64,000 nucleotides of DNA from Erythrophleum ivorense (lineage: Eukaryota; Streptophyta; Magnoliopsida; Fabales; Fabaceae), in NCBI GenBank assembly GCA_026724425.1, contig JAIUCV010000231.1, forward strand, positions 496,001 to 560,000, read 5' to 3'. The notes below the pieces were generated by a model. The model was not told where the DNA came from and did no database searches. It saw only the letters and a list, made by a program, of their open reading frames with translations. Below, in pieces: positions 25,229 through 39,485 of this stretch; position 1 is the stretch's first letter; the number at the start of each line of letters is the position of its first letter. The translations under genes and the position numbers were made by a program.

Positions 25229-25276
25229 TCAGTGACGAGTGGAGAAGGAAGCCATGTGATAATCAACAGAGCTCAT
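25229..25276 (-). promoter_or_regulatory. Upstream ORF in the UPL5 leader
   Basis: On the minus strand an ATG (25276-25274) opens a 15-codon frame (MSSVDYHMASFSTRH) that stops at 25231-25229, 40 bp before the UPL5 start. It contains a second ATG. If the transcript starts upstream, scanning ribosomes would meet it first and UPL5 translation could be damped. A CCG/GGC trinucleotide run (about 25202-25219) lies between the two. The transcription start is inferred, not seen. Confidence 0.4.
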
Positions 25277-25399
25277 ATGGCAATCACAACTGATAGAGCA
25301 AATTTCTGTGTTATCTTTCTTGTGAGCTCAACTGCAGCTTCAATGGCTGGCGACGAGAGAACGCATTAGAGGTTCGGGCTGTTGGGTTTACCAATGACT

Positions 25400-28300
25400 G
25401 AAATCTTACGCTGATATATTATTAATTTTTTGTTATTATTATTTATGTCATTAATTTTTTAAAATTGTATATATTTATAAAACGGGGGGTGAATCTTTAT
25501 TTTTAGTCTTCTTGTCCTCACCGTTGTGTCATTTTCGAAAAAGACGTAGGACGAATTATGCATTTTCATTTTTATTTTTATGTATGCGTTGTCCGGCATT
25601 TTCTTGTCGATTTCAAAATTTGTAAGAAAATGTTTTTTTTACCAACTTGAAAACGTTAATTGATTAATTAATTAATTAAAATTTTTAATTTTTTTATCAT
25701 TTAACTCTAAAAAATTATATATAATTCTTTACATCTTTATTATTAAATTTTTTAATTAAACTATAATAAATATATAATTTTTAATAATATAATGAGTATA
25801 TAATTTTTACAAATAAATCTAATTAAATCACATATTTATTTTATAAATATTTTGATTAATAATAAAGACTATACAATGAGATAGAAAAATGAAATAAATT
25901 TTATATAAATAATAAAAGCACTTATATTAAATAATTTAACAACTCTATATGACCTATTTGTTTAAATAATATAAAAAGAATAGATATGTAAAAAATAAAT
26001 AAATAAAAGTAGATGAGTTAATAAATGATTTTTTTATTTTAAAAAAATAATTAATAATTAAAATAGTAATTTAATAAACAAAATAATAATTATAAATATT
26101 ATATAAATATTATATAAATTATATAAAATAAACATAATCACATTGCAACAAACTAGATGAGGCGTCTGATTTTGGTTTGATATTTTAGCAAAACTACTTT
26201 TCTTTTTTTATTAATTTATTTAACTTTTTGGATGGTTACTTGCTAGGGAAGGTGTTCTCATCTGTCCCAGTATGGTGCGGTGTTCCAGTGTGGAAGCAAA
26301 CAGGAAATTAGCATGAGCTAACCGCTGGTCTTACATGACGTGTACAATCTAACGGTGCTAATTTTGTTATCGTTTCACTACTGTACCGAAAAGGTAGTGG
26401 GGCCTCCTTGCTTTTTCTAATTTCAACGCGTTGGAATTAAAAAAAGTTTATCATAAAGAGATCTATTAAAACACGAATAAAAATACCTGCATAAAGCGTA
26501 CACTCTTGTTTGCTTTCCACTATTTTATTTCTTCATTATTTACAAGCTCTTACATAGGTTCACTAATTTTTTAATTAGCAATTTATCCCAAAAAGAAAAG
26601 GAATATAGATATTGCGTCCAATTCTGAGCTTTTTTCTTTTTAGAGAATTATCAAATTTTTAAGATCAAATTTTAAAAATTAACAAAAGTTAGATTCTCAA
26701 CTATTTAATGGACAACCTTCCACAACTCTTCTCTCTTTCTTCGTAGACTATGTTATGACTAATAAAAAAATTCTCTGATACTCAAAAGATATAAATTTAA
26801 GAACAATTCTTATATACATTAGAATCGTTATATCATTTATATATTTAATAGTTAAAATTTATTTTATACATGAATCCCATTTATATTATACATAGATCCC
26901 ACTTATATAAATTAAATTTTGACTATTAATTATACTTAATGCATCATACACTAGGTGCATCTAAAAAAATTATAAATTTAATATTTGTATTGTTATTAAC
27001 TTAATACTCTAATAATTTAACAAAAAAAATTAATACTCTATAGGCTATTTTATCACTTTAGTATACAAGGGATGATTTTGCTACACTATCATTTTAATTT
27101 TAGTATATTAAATATTAATCAATATTTAGAAAATTTATATTTGATACATTGATATATAAGATACTAATATGCTGTTCAAGATATAAGGTGTTATGACAAT
27201 ATTTACATCATGTTCTTTTAATTTTATTAATTTTTATAAAATATCATGTATATTTTTCTATGATAATTTTTAATTATAGTATCAAATATAAACATTTTAA
27301 ATATTATATTATCCCATACTTCAATATCTTATATTACAATATTTAAAATATCATAAAATACATTAAACATTTGTACATAATATCATTTTAATATATCTCA
27401 AACATAAAATTAAAACAAAATTATATTTTCACATTTTAAAATAATATAAAAACCTGTAGAGTATTAAACTAATAATTATTCTATTTTGCACGACCAAAAT
27501 AGAAATTTTATCTATAATTATTCTATGATACTATCATTAACTAATAGACAAATTTAAATATGTAATGGTTATTTAATAAAATATGAAAAAACTATATGTA
27601 ACTTTTTATATTTTTGTTATCAAAATTTTAATTAAAATATGAAAAATGTATAATATTTTGATAATAATATAATGAACATATGTTTTTTAAAAAAATAAAT
27701 ATATAATTTTTGAATTAAATCAGACACTTACTATTAGCCAAAAAAATAAATATTTATTTTGTTATCATCAAAGAATTATATATTTATTATATTTTAATTA
27801 AATAATTTAATTACAAAAATATAAAAAATTGTTACAAAATTTAATTTATAATATGCCGATACATTATAATCATATAGATTTTTAAAAAAGAAAAAATTAT
27901 ATTTAAGAACTTAGATCTTATAAAATTTATAATAAAAATTTTAAAAATTATAATTATTATAAGATTTTAAAAAAATTATTATTGAATTTACAAAATTTAT
28001 TATTAAATATAAAAATATGTAAAAAAGAGAGAGAGAAATGACATTATCATTGCTCTGAGTTCTATTTGGTTGGACACAAGAGTATTCTTTTTATATAATT
28101 TATATAATATTTATTATATTCTTATATTTATATTTATTATTTTATTTATTAAATTATTTTTTAAAAAATAAAATAAAATAATTATTTTTTATTTTATTTA
28201 TTTTTATCTATTTATATTTTATATTTTTTTTTATCATTACATCTCTTATTAACCGAGCATAAAAAAGGTGGAGGTGACAAAGTATAGGTTTTATCAAATA

Positions 28301-28905
28301 GTAAATAGATGGCATAAAGCTTATTCGGTGTCAGTAAAAAACAAATAAAAGCGAGATGGATATCGTGAACCGTGGGGCGGTTTACTGCTGTGACCACCGG
28401 AATCATGCCTGCCGCCTACGCGACAGTTGGCAGGTTCCCAATGAACCCATTTTTTGTCTCATATTGCCTTTTCTAACTTTAATATCATATAAATAAAAGC
28501 GATCAAAGGGCAAACTTTATCTAATATAAATAATCTTCTTTATAAATAAAAGCCCGTGTGGCATTTACTGTTCATTCACTGTTTTTAATACTGTTTATAA
28601 TGCCTACTCCATAATTGATTATTTGCACTGTTGCTCCTCTTTTTTTTTCCTTTCTGAAATTTTTTTAATATTATCTTTGTGTGGGACCTACGAAACCCAC
28701 AAAATTTGTTTAACCAGCCCCGTGCGTACTACTAGTAAAAATTAATTTTAAACGAGTTGGAAGTTAAGGACTATATCTAGATGAGTTAATAAATTTTTTA
28801 TTTTATTATGAGTTATAAGTTTAATTTATTTAGATAATATTAACTTAAAATTAATTATTTGATATTATAAAAATATAATAGTTTAATATTTAATTAATAG
28901 TAATC
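25400..28905. other. AT-rich intergenic DNA without genes
   Basis: This region is very AT-rich, with many TAAT/TTTTA words. Two islands of higher GC (about 26150-26420 and 28330-28450) show no coding potential I can recognise. Around 28075-28210 is an AT-rich block able to fold on itself, related to one near 40110-40200. Confidence 0.5.
25472..25479 (-). promoter_or_regulatory. Putative TATA box of UPL5
   Basis: The minus strand reads TATAAATA here, about 280 bp upstream of the UPL5 ATG. This fits a leader holding the upstream ORF. The DNA is AT-rich, so a chance match is possible. Confidence 0.3.
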
Positions 28906-28909
28906 CATT

Positions 28910-31900
28910 ATTCAATAAAAATTTGATTTTTCATAGTCTCCAAATTAAATTTGTCCATACAAGAAAATAAAAAATCCTGAAATTAAATTGGCCTACTTGG
29001 CAAAAATTTGTCTTTACTTAATTTAGTTGGCCTTTCAATGTCACTTAATTGACACAAATGAATTTGTGTAGATTATGATGAGTGGCCCTCAATTTTGTAA
29101 TGTCAACCATCTAATTGAATTCTTGTGAACTTCTTGTTAGTAACGTTAATTTTTACTTTGTCAATGTTTCAGCCTGTAACGTCCATTTTCCCAGAAATAA
29201 ATAAATATATATATATATATATACATGAGATGTAATTGCAATTTGATTCTTCTTCCGGTAACATCTTCTGCATAAACACATTACACATCTAGTAACTTTC
29301 TCTTCCTTTCCCTGTATTTCGATGTTATATTAAATGAGGGGGAAACAAACAAAAGTAGTGTGATTTTTATTTTCTATTTTTTTTTTGTAAAATATATGTA
29401 TCTTCTCTAAATTTTACTGAAATTACATAAATTATTTTTTTATTCTTAAAATTTAGATAATTTTTTTTTAATTTTCTTAAAAGTAAATAGATTTTTCTTA
29501 AATTTTACTGAAATTACATAAATTTCTTATTCATTTTAAAAATCTCCTTTAAAATAAAAAGTAAATTACATAAATCTTTTTTCTATTTTCAAAAGATGTA
29601 TATATATATTTAAAAATAAAAAAATCTGTGTAATTTCAAGAACACTCAAAAGATGTTTATACAATTTTAACAAAATTTAAAATAAGTTTATGTAAATTTT
29701 AAAAATTAAAAAAATTATATAATTTCATCCAAACTCGAAACATGTTGATACAATTTCCTGTCTTTTTTTTTTTCATAAACAACCTAAAAAGAAATCGGAT
29801 CAGGCACTTTATCTCATAGCAAAAAGTGCATTGGGCTCTGTGTATTCAACTTTATTGCTTTTTGGTTAAAAGGAAAATTAGATTTGATAAAGGGGCCTTA
29901 AGCTTGGATTTAATGGGCCTAATCTTAATACCGAAATAGAATTGGGCTTGGCCTATTGGTATGAGGAAAATTATATTTGGTCAAGAGGCCTGAGCCCATA
30001 AGTTTAGACTGCATTGCTGCCAATGTTTCGACTAGGCCTTCCGCCAAAAAAGGAAAAAGGACTAGGCCTAGTAAGCCGGTGGTTTTAAGTTGGAACCATT
30101 TCTCAATGTTTTTTAGAACGTCATATGTGACTCAACTCGCCCATTAAAAGTCAAATCCAACCTAATTTTTAATCCTTCTAAATTTTTTTAAAAAATTAAT
30201 TTTTATCTAATCAAATAGCATCCAATCTTAATCCAAAACTTAATGTTTCCTTTAGAAACTTTTTAGACCATTTTTTATGGTCATAAAATTATAAAATCTT
30301 AATTTGTTTTAAAAGAATTATTTGGAGAAAAACACTCTAAGATCTTTAATAATTTTATAACATTATATCAAATTCAACTTTTTAACTATATATATATATA
30401 TATATATATGTCTGTGCATGCACACACGCACTCATATGTAAATATATGTATATTTATATACATAAACATTTATATAAATATGGGTTTATGTGTGGGGGCA
30501 TATTTATATATGTGTTACATTCATATAAAATATATACAAACATCAAAGCTAAACATAATTCATTCCCACAACATTCATCTCTAATAAAGTATAAAGGAGC
30601 AAACTAACAAGTACCCAATCTAGACTCATTACATATGCAGTAATTCATAAACCAAGGAAACATATTACAACCAAACAAAAAGCCCTGATTCTGGTAAAAA
30701 AGAATAATATTTTAGATTAAGAAGAAATTAGGTTTACAACTAGAATCAATTTTGAAGCCTCCACTTTAGGGCCAAAAAACAAAAAAAAAAGTCTAAAGTC
30801 ACCAATTTTTTTTCTTAAACGTTATTTAAATTTTTTGGTGACAACACAAACATTGCTACCAAAAGTTATTAAATATTGCCGTTAAAAGCTTTTTAGTGAT
30901 AGTTAACCTATAATCTTTTATTGGTGACTTAGTGGAGTCTATACCAAAAGGTTTTTCTTGCCAAAATAAACATTTGCAAGAGAAATTTTTATCTTTAATT
31001 TTTATAGCATAAGTTGGTAAGTGCCCCTAAAATTCTACTTTTAGCGGCAACCTTCAATAGTCACTACCAAAGAAAAACCTTCAATGCCAACAATGTGTCA
31101 CAACTAAAAGCCTTTTTGTGGCAACATAATTAGAGTAGCCATTGAAAGTTTTAGTACCAACAAATTTTGGTTGAAGGATAATTTATATAGATGATTTTTT
31201 GTGGTGACCTTAGAATGTTGCTACTAAAGTCAAACTACTTTCAGTGGCAACATTTAGATCGCCACTAAAAGATCACTATTAATCGTGCCTTTTCTTGTAA
31301 TGATGGGTTATTTCATCTCAAATTTGAATTATATGTATGTTTGATAGTCGAGTTGTAAGTTTGATATTTTTCTTATCATGCCTCAGTATGTGTCTTGTGT
31401 CTTAGCAATTTGACCTCTTACAAATGCCCTTATAACTTTTGGTTTAAGTAGGTTAGCAAATTTTATGTCCTTTTATGTTTGTAAATTGGTGTCAAAAGCT
31501 AAGATCCCAAATTTTATTGGTAATTCACTTAACTCTATTTATTATAATAATTTGATTAATGTTCAAGAATCTTGACTCAAGTGACACATTAAGTATCAAA
31601 GGTTTAGTCTATACCTTGTCTATTTCTCCTATCTTAAGCGTTATTTTTCATTTTGTTAAAAATAATATGATATTTCTTAGACAAATTGTATAATCTCACT
31701 TGTAAGAAGGAATTTAATGTTAAAAATAATATGGTATTACAATAGTGCTGTCCCTCCCCTTTCAAAATTTATTTCTGCATCCGCCCTATTGGCAAACAAA
31801 ACGTCACTGTTGAGAAATTTGATTTCAGAACTCAAAATACATTTATAAGCAATACATACTATTAAAAAATGTTTGTTTTTTCAACTATCCAATGCATCTT

Positions 31901-32035
31901 TATTATTATATTGCAGTGTTTGGCCTATATGAATAGGATAGTTGTGTTGTGGCAAGGCGTTTGCATGATTCAATTATTGCACGTAATGTTCTGAGCCATA
32001 AAGATAGCTATGTACGTATCTCTATCAAGTATCAA

Positions 32036-32071
<36 letters not shown>

Positions 32072-32275
32072 CACACACACACATATATATATATGCTGTA
32101 AAACCATCTTATTCTGGTGTACCGCCACAACTTGAAGGGATACATCGTTTTCGACTCCGACTATGAACAAATACCATCAATCACGATTGCAATTTACTTC
32201 TATTTTTTCATGCTCGGTCCCAAAACCATGGATTGTTATAATTTCCGTTCTTAAGTTTATTTTTTATATAGAATT
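28910..32275 (+). repeat. Segmental duplication, copy 1
   Basis: The block is repeated in direct orientation starting at 32985. Matching stretches include GTCTCCAAATTAAATT at the left edge, AAGAAATCGGATCAGGCAC in the middle and CACGTAATGTTCTGAGCC near the right edge. Homology is continuous except that only about 75 bp separate the left part (to about 31665) from the right part (from about 31737). In copy 2 about 3.1 kb lies there. No intact gene is seen. TA microsatellites occur at about 29205-29223, 30387-30409 and 32038-32068. Confidence 0.8.
30740..31302. mobile_element. CACTA-like transposon terminus
   Basis: The segment ends in TTTTCTTGTAATG (31290-31302), the reverse complement of a CACTACAAGAAAA-type inverted repeat with one change. 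Before it are many short subterminal words (GCCACTAAAAG, TGGCAACATTT, GTGGTGACC) in both orientations, as in En/Spm elements. The opposite end and a transposase were not found. The same unit occurs in copy 2 of the duplication. Confidence 0.5.
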
Positions 32276-34759
32276 ATTAAGTAAATACTTACAGGCTGAT
32301 TATGCATATTTATTGTAATTCATTCTTTTATATAATGATCATCAGTCTGGTTGCTCTCTGATGATGTTCGTCTGAATCCGCAGGGATGCTGGACTTGTGT
32401 ATCGTGCCCTCATTTGCTGGGAGCCTGGAACATGTTTAGCGAGTAATGATTTATTCTTAAATATAAGGCATAGATATATTTTTTATCTTTTTAGTTTCAT
32501 AAAAATTTTAATTCAATTTTTCGGGTTTAAAAATAGCTAATATTGTTTTTTATTTTTTTAAATGATTTAATTTTGTCAATTTATAATATTTTTATTCAAA
32601 AGTAATGATATTAGATAAATAAATAATATTTAAGTGAGCGCATTAATCTGTTTAGCATTAAATGTTAGATATATATATAATATGAAAGAGCCAAAATTAG
32701 ATCATTTTGAAAAGAGGAGGGTAATAAAATTTTACTTTTGAACTTGGAAGACTTGATTGAAACATCTTTAAAACTAGAGGAATCAAAAAGAATATTTTAG
32801 TTAAAAAATATTTTAATCATAATTGGTTAATAGTTAAATACTGTTATTTAAGAACTAATTTCAGATAAAATTAGGTAAGTTATTAGTGAAGGTGAGAGTG
32901 AAAGAATCATGTATTGGAACGTGAATTTATTAAAGAGGAAGCTGTTTAAAGGCACTTTTGATCTCTCCAATTAGCTAATTATATTCACAAATTTGATTTT
33001 CCATAGTCTCCAAATTAAATTTTGTCCATACAAGAAATAAAAAATCCTCAAATTAAATTGACCTACTTGGCAAAAATTTGTCTTTACTTAATTTAGTTGG
33101 TTTTTCAATGTCACTTAATTGACACAAATGAATTTGTGTTGATTATGATGAGAGGCCCCCAATTTTGTAATGTCAACCATCTAATTAAATTCTTGCGAAC
33201 TTCTTGTTAGTAACGTTAATTTTTACTTTGTGAATGTTTCAGCCTGTAACATCCATTTCCCTATAAATATATATATGGCATGTAATTGCAATTTAATTCT
33301 TCTTCTGGTAACATCTTCTGTATAAACACATCTGGTAACTTTTCTTCTTTTCCTTTCACTTCGGTGTTATATTAAATGAGGAGGAAACAAACAAAGTAGC
33401 GTGATCTTTATTTTCTACCTTTTTTTTAGTGAAATATGCGAATTTTATTAAAATTACATAGATTATCCCTTTTTTAAAATTTAAACATTTTTTTTTAATT
33501 TTACTAAAATTATACTTTTTTTAAAAAAATTACTAAAACTACACAGGTTTTTCATCTATTTTCAAAACTTATCTTAAAATAAAAAGTAAATTACGCAGAG
33601 TTCTTATTTATTTCCAGAAAAAGTCTATAAATATTTTTAAAAATAAATAAGAGTTATATATAATTTTAAAAAAATTTAAGAAAAATATATGTAATTTTAA
33701 TAAAATTTAAAAGAGATTTATGTAAATTTTGAAAATAATATATATATATATAGTTTCAACAAATGTTCGTGTAATTTCTTCTCTTTTTTTATTCAATAAA
33801 CAACCCAAAAAGAAATCGGATCAGGCACTTTATCTCACGCAAAAAGTGCATTCAACGTTATTTCTTTTTGGTTAAAAGGAAAATTAGTTTTGATGAAGGG
33901 GCCTGAAGCTTGGATTCAATGGGCCTTATTGGCAAGAGGAAAATTAGATTTGATCAAGAGGCCTGAGCCCACAAGTTTACATTGCATTGCCATCAATGTT
34001 TCGACTAGGCCTTTGCCAAAAACAAAAGACTAGGCCTAATAAGGGGGTGGTTTTAGGTTGGGTCAAATATAGTTGGGACAATTTCTCAATGTTTTTTACG
34101 TCATATGTGACTCCCAACTCGCTTATTAAAAGTCAAATCCAACCTGATTTATTAATCCATCTGAATTCTTAAAAAAGTTTAATTTTTTATCTAATTAAAT
34201 AGCATCCATTTTCAATCCAAAACTTAATAATGTTTCCTTTAGAAACTTTTTAGACCTTTTTTTTGCCATGAGATTATGAAATCTTAATTTTTTTAAAAGA
34301 ATTATTTTGAGAAATACACTCTAAGATCTTTAATAATTTTATAACATTATATCAAATATAATTTTTTTAACTATATATCTGTATATGTGTGCATGCACAC
34401 ACGCACTCATGTGTAGATATATGCATATTTATATACATAAACATTTATATAAATGCATGTTTATGTGTGGGCGCATATTTATATATGTGTTACATTTATA
34501 TAAAATATATACAAACATCAAAGCTAAACATAATTCATTCTCACAACATTCATCTCTAATAAAGTATAAAGGAGCAAACTAACAAGTACCCAATCTAGAC
34601 TCATTACATACGCAGCAATTCATAAAATCAAGGCAGCATATTACAACCAAACAAAAGGCCTAATTCTGGTTAAAAAGAATAATATTTTGGGTTAAGAAGA
34701 AATTAGGTTTACAACCAGAATCAATTTTGAAACCCCCAATTTAGGGCCAAAGAAAAAAA

Positions 34760-35323
34760 TCTAAAGCCACCATTTTCTTTTCTTAGACTTTATTTAAATT
34801 GTTCGATGACAAAACAAACATCAACACCAAAAGTTATTAGATATTGCCACTAAAAACTTTTCAATGGCAACACACATCTTGTTATCACTAAAAACTATCT
34901 TTATGGTGACCCATAATTGTCTTTGATAATCTTTTATCACTAATTGAGTGGACTCTCTACCAAAAGGTCTTTCCCACCAAAATAAATTTTTGCAAGAGAA
35001 ATTTTTATCTTTGCTTTTCATGGCAAATATTAACAATTGTCACCAAAGTTATACCTTTAGCGACAACATTCAATAGTCGCCATCAAAGAAAAACCTTCAA
35101 GGCCAACAACATGTTACAACTAAAAGTCTTTTAGTGGTAACATACTTGAAGTAGCCATTGAAGGTTTTGGTACCAACAAATTTTTGTTGAAGGATAATTA
35201 ATATAGATGATTTTTGTTGGTAACCTTAAAATATTGCCACTAAAGTCAAACTATTTTCAGTGGCGACATTTGGGTCACCACTAAAAGATTGTTATTAATT
35301 GTGCCTTTTTTTTTTAATAATGA
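34760..35323. mobile_element. CACTA-like terminus, second copy
   Basis: This is the partner of the unit at 30740-31302, with the same subterminal words. The terminal repeat is more decayed (a T run followed by AATAATG). Flanking DNA on both sides also matches copy 1, so the transposon was present before the duplication. Confidence 0.45.
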
Positions 35324-35823
35324 TATGCTATTTCATCTCAAATTAGAATTGTATATATATATATATATATATATAATGATTGAGTTGTAAGCTTGATATT
35401 TTTTTAAAATATTAAAACACTAATATATAAAAATAGTTGCAATTGGTACATAATTTGGATAATAATATGCTAGATGGTAATATGTTATCACACACTTCAA
35501 ATGAAGGATCGTATTAATTTCATCATGCCTCAACACATGTTTCATGTCTTAGCAATTTCACCTCTTATAAATATCCTCATAACTTTTGGTTTAAAGAGGT
35601 CAACAAATTTTTTGTCTTGTTATGGTTATAAATTGGTGTCAAAAGCTAAGATCCCAAATTTTATTGGTAATTCACTTAACTGTATTCATTATAATAATTT
35701 GATTAGCGTTCAAGAATTTTGACTCCAGTGACATATTTTCTAAATATAAGTATTAAAGGTTTAGTTTTTATCTTATCTTTTTCTTCTATCTTAAAAGCAT
35801 TATTCCTCATTTTGTTGAAAAAT

Positions 35824-38800
35824 TTTTGTACATAAGATCAAATTTAAGATGTCCTACAAATTATTGAAAGAGAAAAACCTATTTTTGTCATTGATAGATA
35901 AACTTTTAATTGATTCTTCACATATTATTTCTTTTAATTTAATCTATCTATAATAGAAATGTCTTCCATCCCTTGTCAACTCATCACTTGCACGTGGCAT
36001 ACACTCATCAACATAAGATAAACCAAAACTTTTTAAATGCCCTCTTTAACCTGAATTCTTAAATTTCCATATTAGGGTCTATAATAATTATATTTTGTTT
36101 AAATTTCAGGTATTGAATCAATATTTGCTTAGGGTGCATAGTTGGCCTTACTGGTTCGATGTTATCTGGCCATGTGAGGCGAAGCCAAGCCAGGCATTAG
36201 ACTAGGCATCCCAGCTAATGAAGCCCAACCTAGGTCAATAGTGAATATAAAATTTATAAAAAAAATACAGACTTAATTGAAAGAAAATTTTATTTTAAAG
36301 GCTAATGTATAATTTTAATAAACAAAATTCTAAACATATTTTATAAAATTATAAATAGTAGAGAAGGTTAAGACTCTTCCTAAAACTCTTTTGAATATAA
36401 ATTATCACATTTAGACCAAAAAAAAAAATAAGAATAAAAAAATATTTTTTTTTTTGAATTTGAAAGCAAAAAACTCAAAGGTTAAGATAATAAATAACCT
36501 TTTCCTTTTGAAGAAAATAGTTGAGAACTCACTTTTGACAATTCCATCACATTGGTTTTGACCAAAAAAAAAAAGAAAGCAATTAGACTACTAGACTCCA
36601 ATTTGTTATATTTTCAAATTTTAACCTTTGTATTGGCATTTTTTTTTCTATTTATTCTTTCAAACCCATGTTTTCTTATTTTTATTATGTAGATCTAAAT
36701 AAAAAAGTATCAAAATAAATAGTTATCTGCTAAAATAGGCTAAATGAATTATAAATATATGAGTATTCAAAATTTTATTTTATTTTTCAAAAACAAATAA
36801 CAAGCCCAGTCTATCCTAACATTAGCCCAATCATAATTAGGTAATAGCTAAGTAGGGCTCAACCAAGTCACATTGTGGACTCCAAATTTACTTAGGTTTA
36901 AATTGGGTAGGAGTTTTGAGTTGGGTTTCAACTCGTGCATACCCCTAAATTTGTTATTTGCATTTGTTAGATTAAAATTATAATTTTCATAAGTTAACAA
37001 TTTTTTGAAATTCAATATTATGTTAGTTATACTAAGATTTTTTTTTGATAACCTATACTAAAAGATTTTTAAGTTATTTTAAAATATTCTAAAATAAAAA
37101 AGTTTTACTTTAAATTTTAAATTATACTTTTTATATAATTTAAATTTTTTATCTTAAAATAATTTTAAAATTTAAAATTTTAATATTAATATTTTTAAAT
37201 TATCATTTTTTCTAATAATTCATATGATAAATTATATATAGGGAATTGAATTAATATTCCATGCCCAATGGCATGATTTGATATTATATGAGTGTAACCG
37301 TAATAAGATATGAAGTTGATCCGCAAACAATTGAGTCATCGAGTACTTGTTGTGTGTTTGGTTTAGTAGTGAAAAGATAAAAAATCACGTTTGTTTTATC
37401 GTGGATAAGAAGAAGTAACTATTTGTTGCTTTGTTTTAAAACGTGGTTTGGTTTCTTCCCGCCGCCAATCCAAACACACGCTTGGTTTGGTTCCCTTGTG
37501 TCTTGCGCCCCATGATCGTTCCCCCGTTTCCTGCGATCATCATTTACCTTTCCCCATCCATAACGTGCTCCTTAATCACAATGAAATGGTCATATGGACC
37601 CAACATGTTGATTAAAAAAATTACGGTTAATGATTTTATATTAAATAATTTTAAATTTTAAATTTGTTTTGCAAGATTTAAAAAGTAAAAAAATTTGAAA
37701 TTATATTTTTTATATAATTTAAACTTTTAATATTTAATTTTTTTAAAATATTTTAAATTTTAAAACTTTTTAATATAAATATCTTCAATTTAAAATTTAA
37801 CTATAATTTTCTTATAAAAATGTGTCATTTATTGAAGAATTTATTATTGTGAGGTTGGAATTTTTCACATTACTTTGTCATTGTGTAATCCTTTCAAAAT
37901 TTATGAGATGTAATATCTTATAAATGTACATAATTTTTTTAAAATTTATTAAATGGTGATAATTTTAAACTTCCAAAAACTCAAGTGTTCCATATATTCA
38001 CTTAAAAAATTGTATTTTGATTTTTACAAAATATATTTACATCAATGTAGTCAATTGAAAAAATATCATGTTAACTAATAAATTAATTTAAATCAATAAA
38101 AAATTTTAATCCTTCAATATAATATTTTGGAGAAACTACATTTTAATCCTTAGAGTAAATATAATAACAAAATTGATACATGAATTTGAAAAGTAATGAA
38201 CTATCTTTATAAATTTTTTACTGAAAAATGTTAAATCAATATATTATATATTTTTATTATCAACTCTGTTGGTATAAACTGTGATTGCATGTCTAAGATT
38301 GCATGCCATTGCATTTTTTTTTTTTAAATATTTTTTAAGAAGAAGGGGGGGGGGACTACTTCTTAATAGTAGCAGAAACAATTTTTTTGTTGTGAGAAGA
38401 AGATAATAACAAGAGCAAAAAAATTTTTTTTTAAGACAATTATATTACCATTAAATTCATTATTTACCATAACTACCTTCAAATATTTTTACCAAACCTC
38501 TATTACAAAGGTCAAATTTATATATACCATTTTTATATTTTAACAGTTAAAGCACATTTTTTAAAAGACTTAAGAAACATAAAAATACTTCTCAAATATT
38601 AATAAAATAACTTATCAAGTAATTTTTTCAAACACAAATTACTTCTCCCATAACACTTTTTTCCCCTCTAAAATGCTATTTTAAAATAAAATATTTTAAA
38701 ATAAATAAAAACCTAAGTCATCTCAAGCAAAGAACGAACCTAAGAGCCTCGACCTCCTAACTTTATAATTTATAATATGTATATAAAAATTTTGATAAAA

Positions 38801-38937
38801 ATTAAGTATTATTTGTATATAACTTTCCATAAAATTAAATATGCCCCTACAATCATTATATGCATTTTTTTTCGTTTTTTTCCCTCTATATAATATTTAT
38901 TCTTTATTTTGATCAAGATATATATATATATATATTT
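35824..38937. other. 3.1-kb segment present only in duplication copy 2
   Basis: The segment holds no recognised gene. About 36120-36250 and 36790-36920 resemble a dispersed repeat also seen at about 44440-44530 and 44760-44890 (AAGCCAAGCC-like and GCCCAATC-like words). AT-rich direct repeats lie at about 37070-37220 and 37650-37815. A run of 9 G is near 38345. It may be a decayed transposon. Confidence 0.4.
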
Positions 38938-39244
38938 TATTATATCAGATAGTACTGTCCCTCCCCTTCCAAAATTTATTTCTGCCTCCGCACTATTCTC
39001 AAACAAAACGTCAACGTTGAGAAATTTGATTTCAGAACTCAAATACATTTACACACAAAATACCCTATTAAAAAATGGATTTTTTTTCAACCATCCAATG
39101 TATCTTTATTATTATATCGCAGTATTTGGCCAATATGCAATAGGATATAGTTGCGTTGTGTCAGGGGGATTGCATGATTCAATTATTGCACGTAATGTTC
39201 TGAGCCATAAAGATAGCTACGTACCTATCTCTATAAACTATCAA

Positions 39245-39296
<52 letters not shown>

Positions 39297-39485
39297 TGCT
39301 GTAAGACCACCGTATTCTGGTATACCGCCAAAACTTGAAGGGACACATCGTTTTCGACTCCGGACTATGAACAAACACCATCAATCACTATCGCAATTTG
39401 CTTCTGCTTTTTCATGCTTGGTCCCAAAACCATTAATTCTTATAATTTCCGTTCTTAAGTTGGTTTTTTTTTTATATAGAATTAG

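Larger units (their letters stand above)
32985..39485 (+). repeat. Segmental duplication, copy 2, with 3.1 kb extra
   Basis: The left part (32985 to about 35823) pairs with 28910-31665, and the right part (about 38938-39485) pairs with 31737-32275. Between them is about 3.1 kb absent from copy 1. The order of matching parts is kept, so this is one tandem event followed by an insertion here or a deletion in copy 1. A long TA tract (39247-39284) sits where copy 1 also has one. No intact gene is seen. Confidence 0.8.

Noticed and set aside
31970..32170. Minus-strand frame with a MAQNIT stretch, considered as a pectinesterase fragment
   Set aside because: Only a few residues match, no other pectinesterase motif is near, and copy 2 does not keep it.
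32340..32450. Exon-like stretch after a CCGCAG (GGATGCTGGACTTGTGTATC)
   Set aside because: It has an acceptor-like start but no family match and no partner exons; left unannotated.
38909..39304. 131-aa frame ending in a Tyr/Ile repeat (contains HDSIIARNVLSHKDSYVP)
   Set aside because: The same DNA in duplication copy 1 (31930-32040) does not keep the frame, and the ending is a TA microsatellite. It resembles coding sequence but is not supported.
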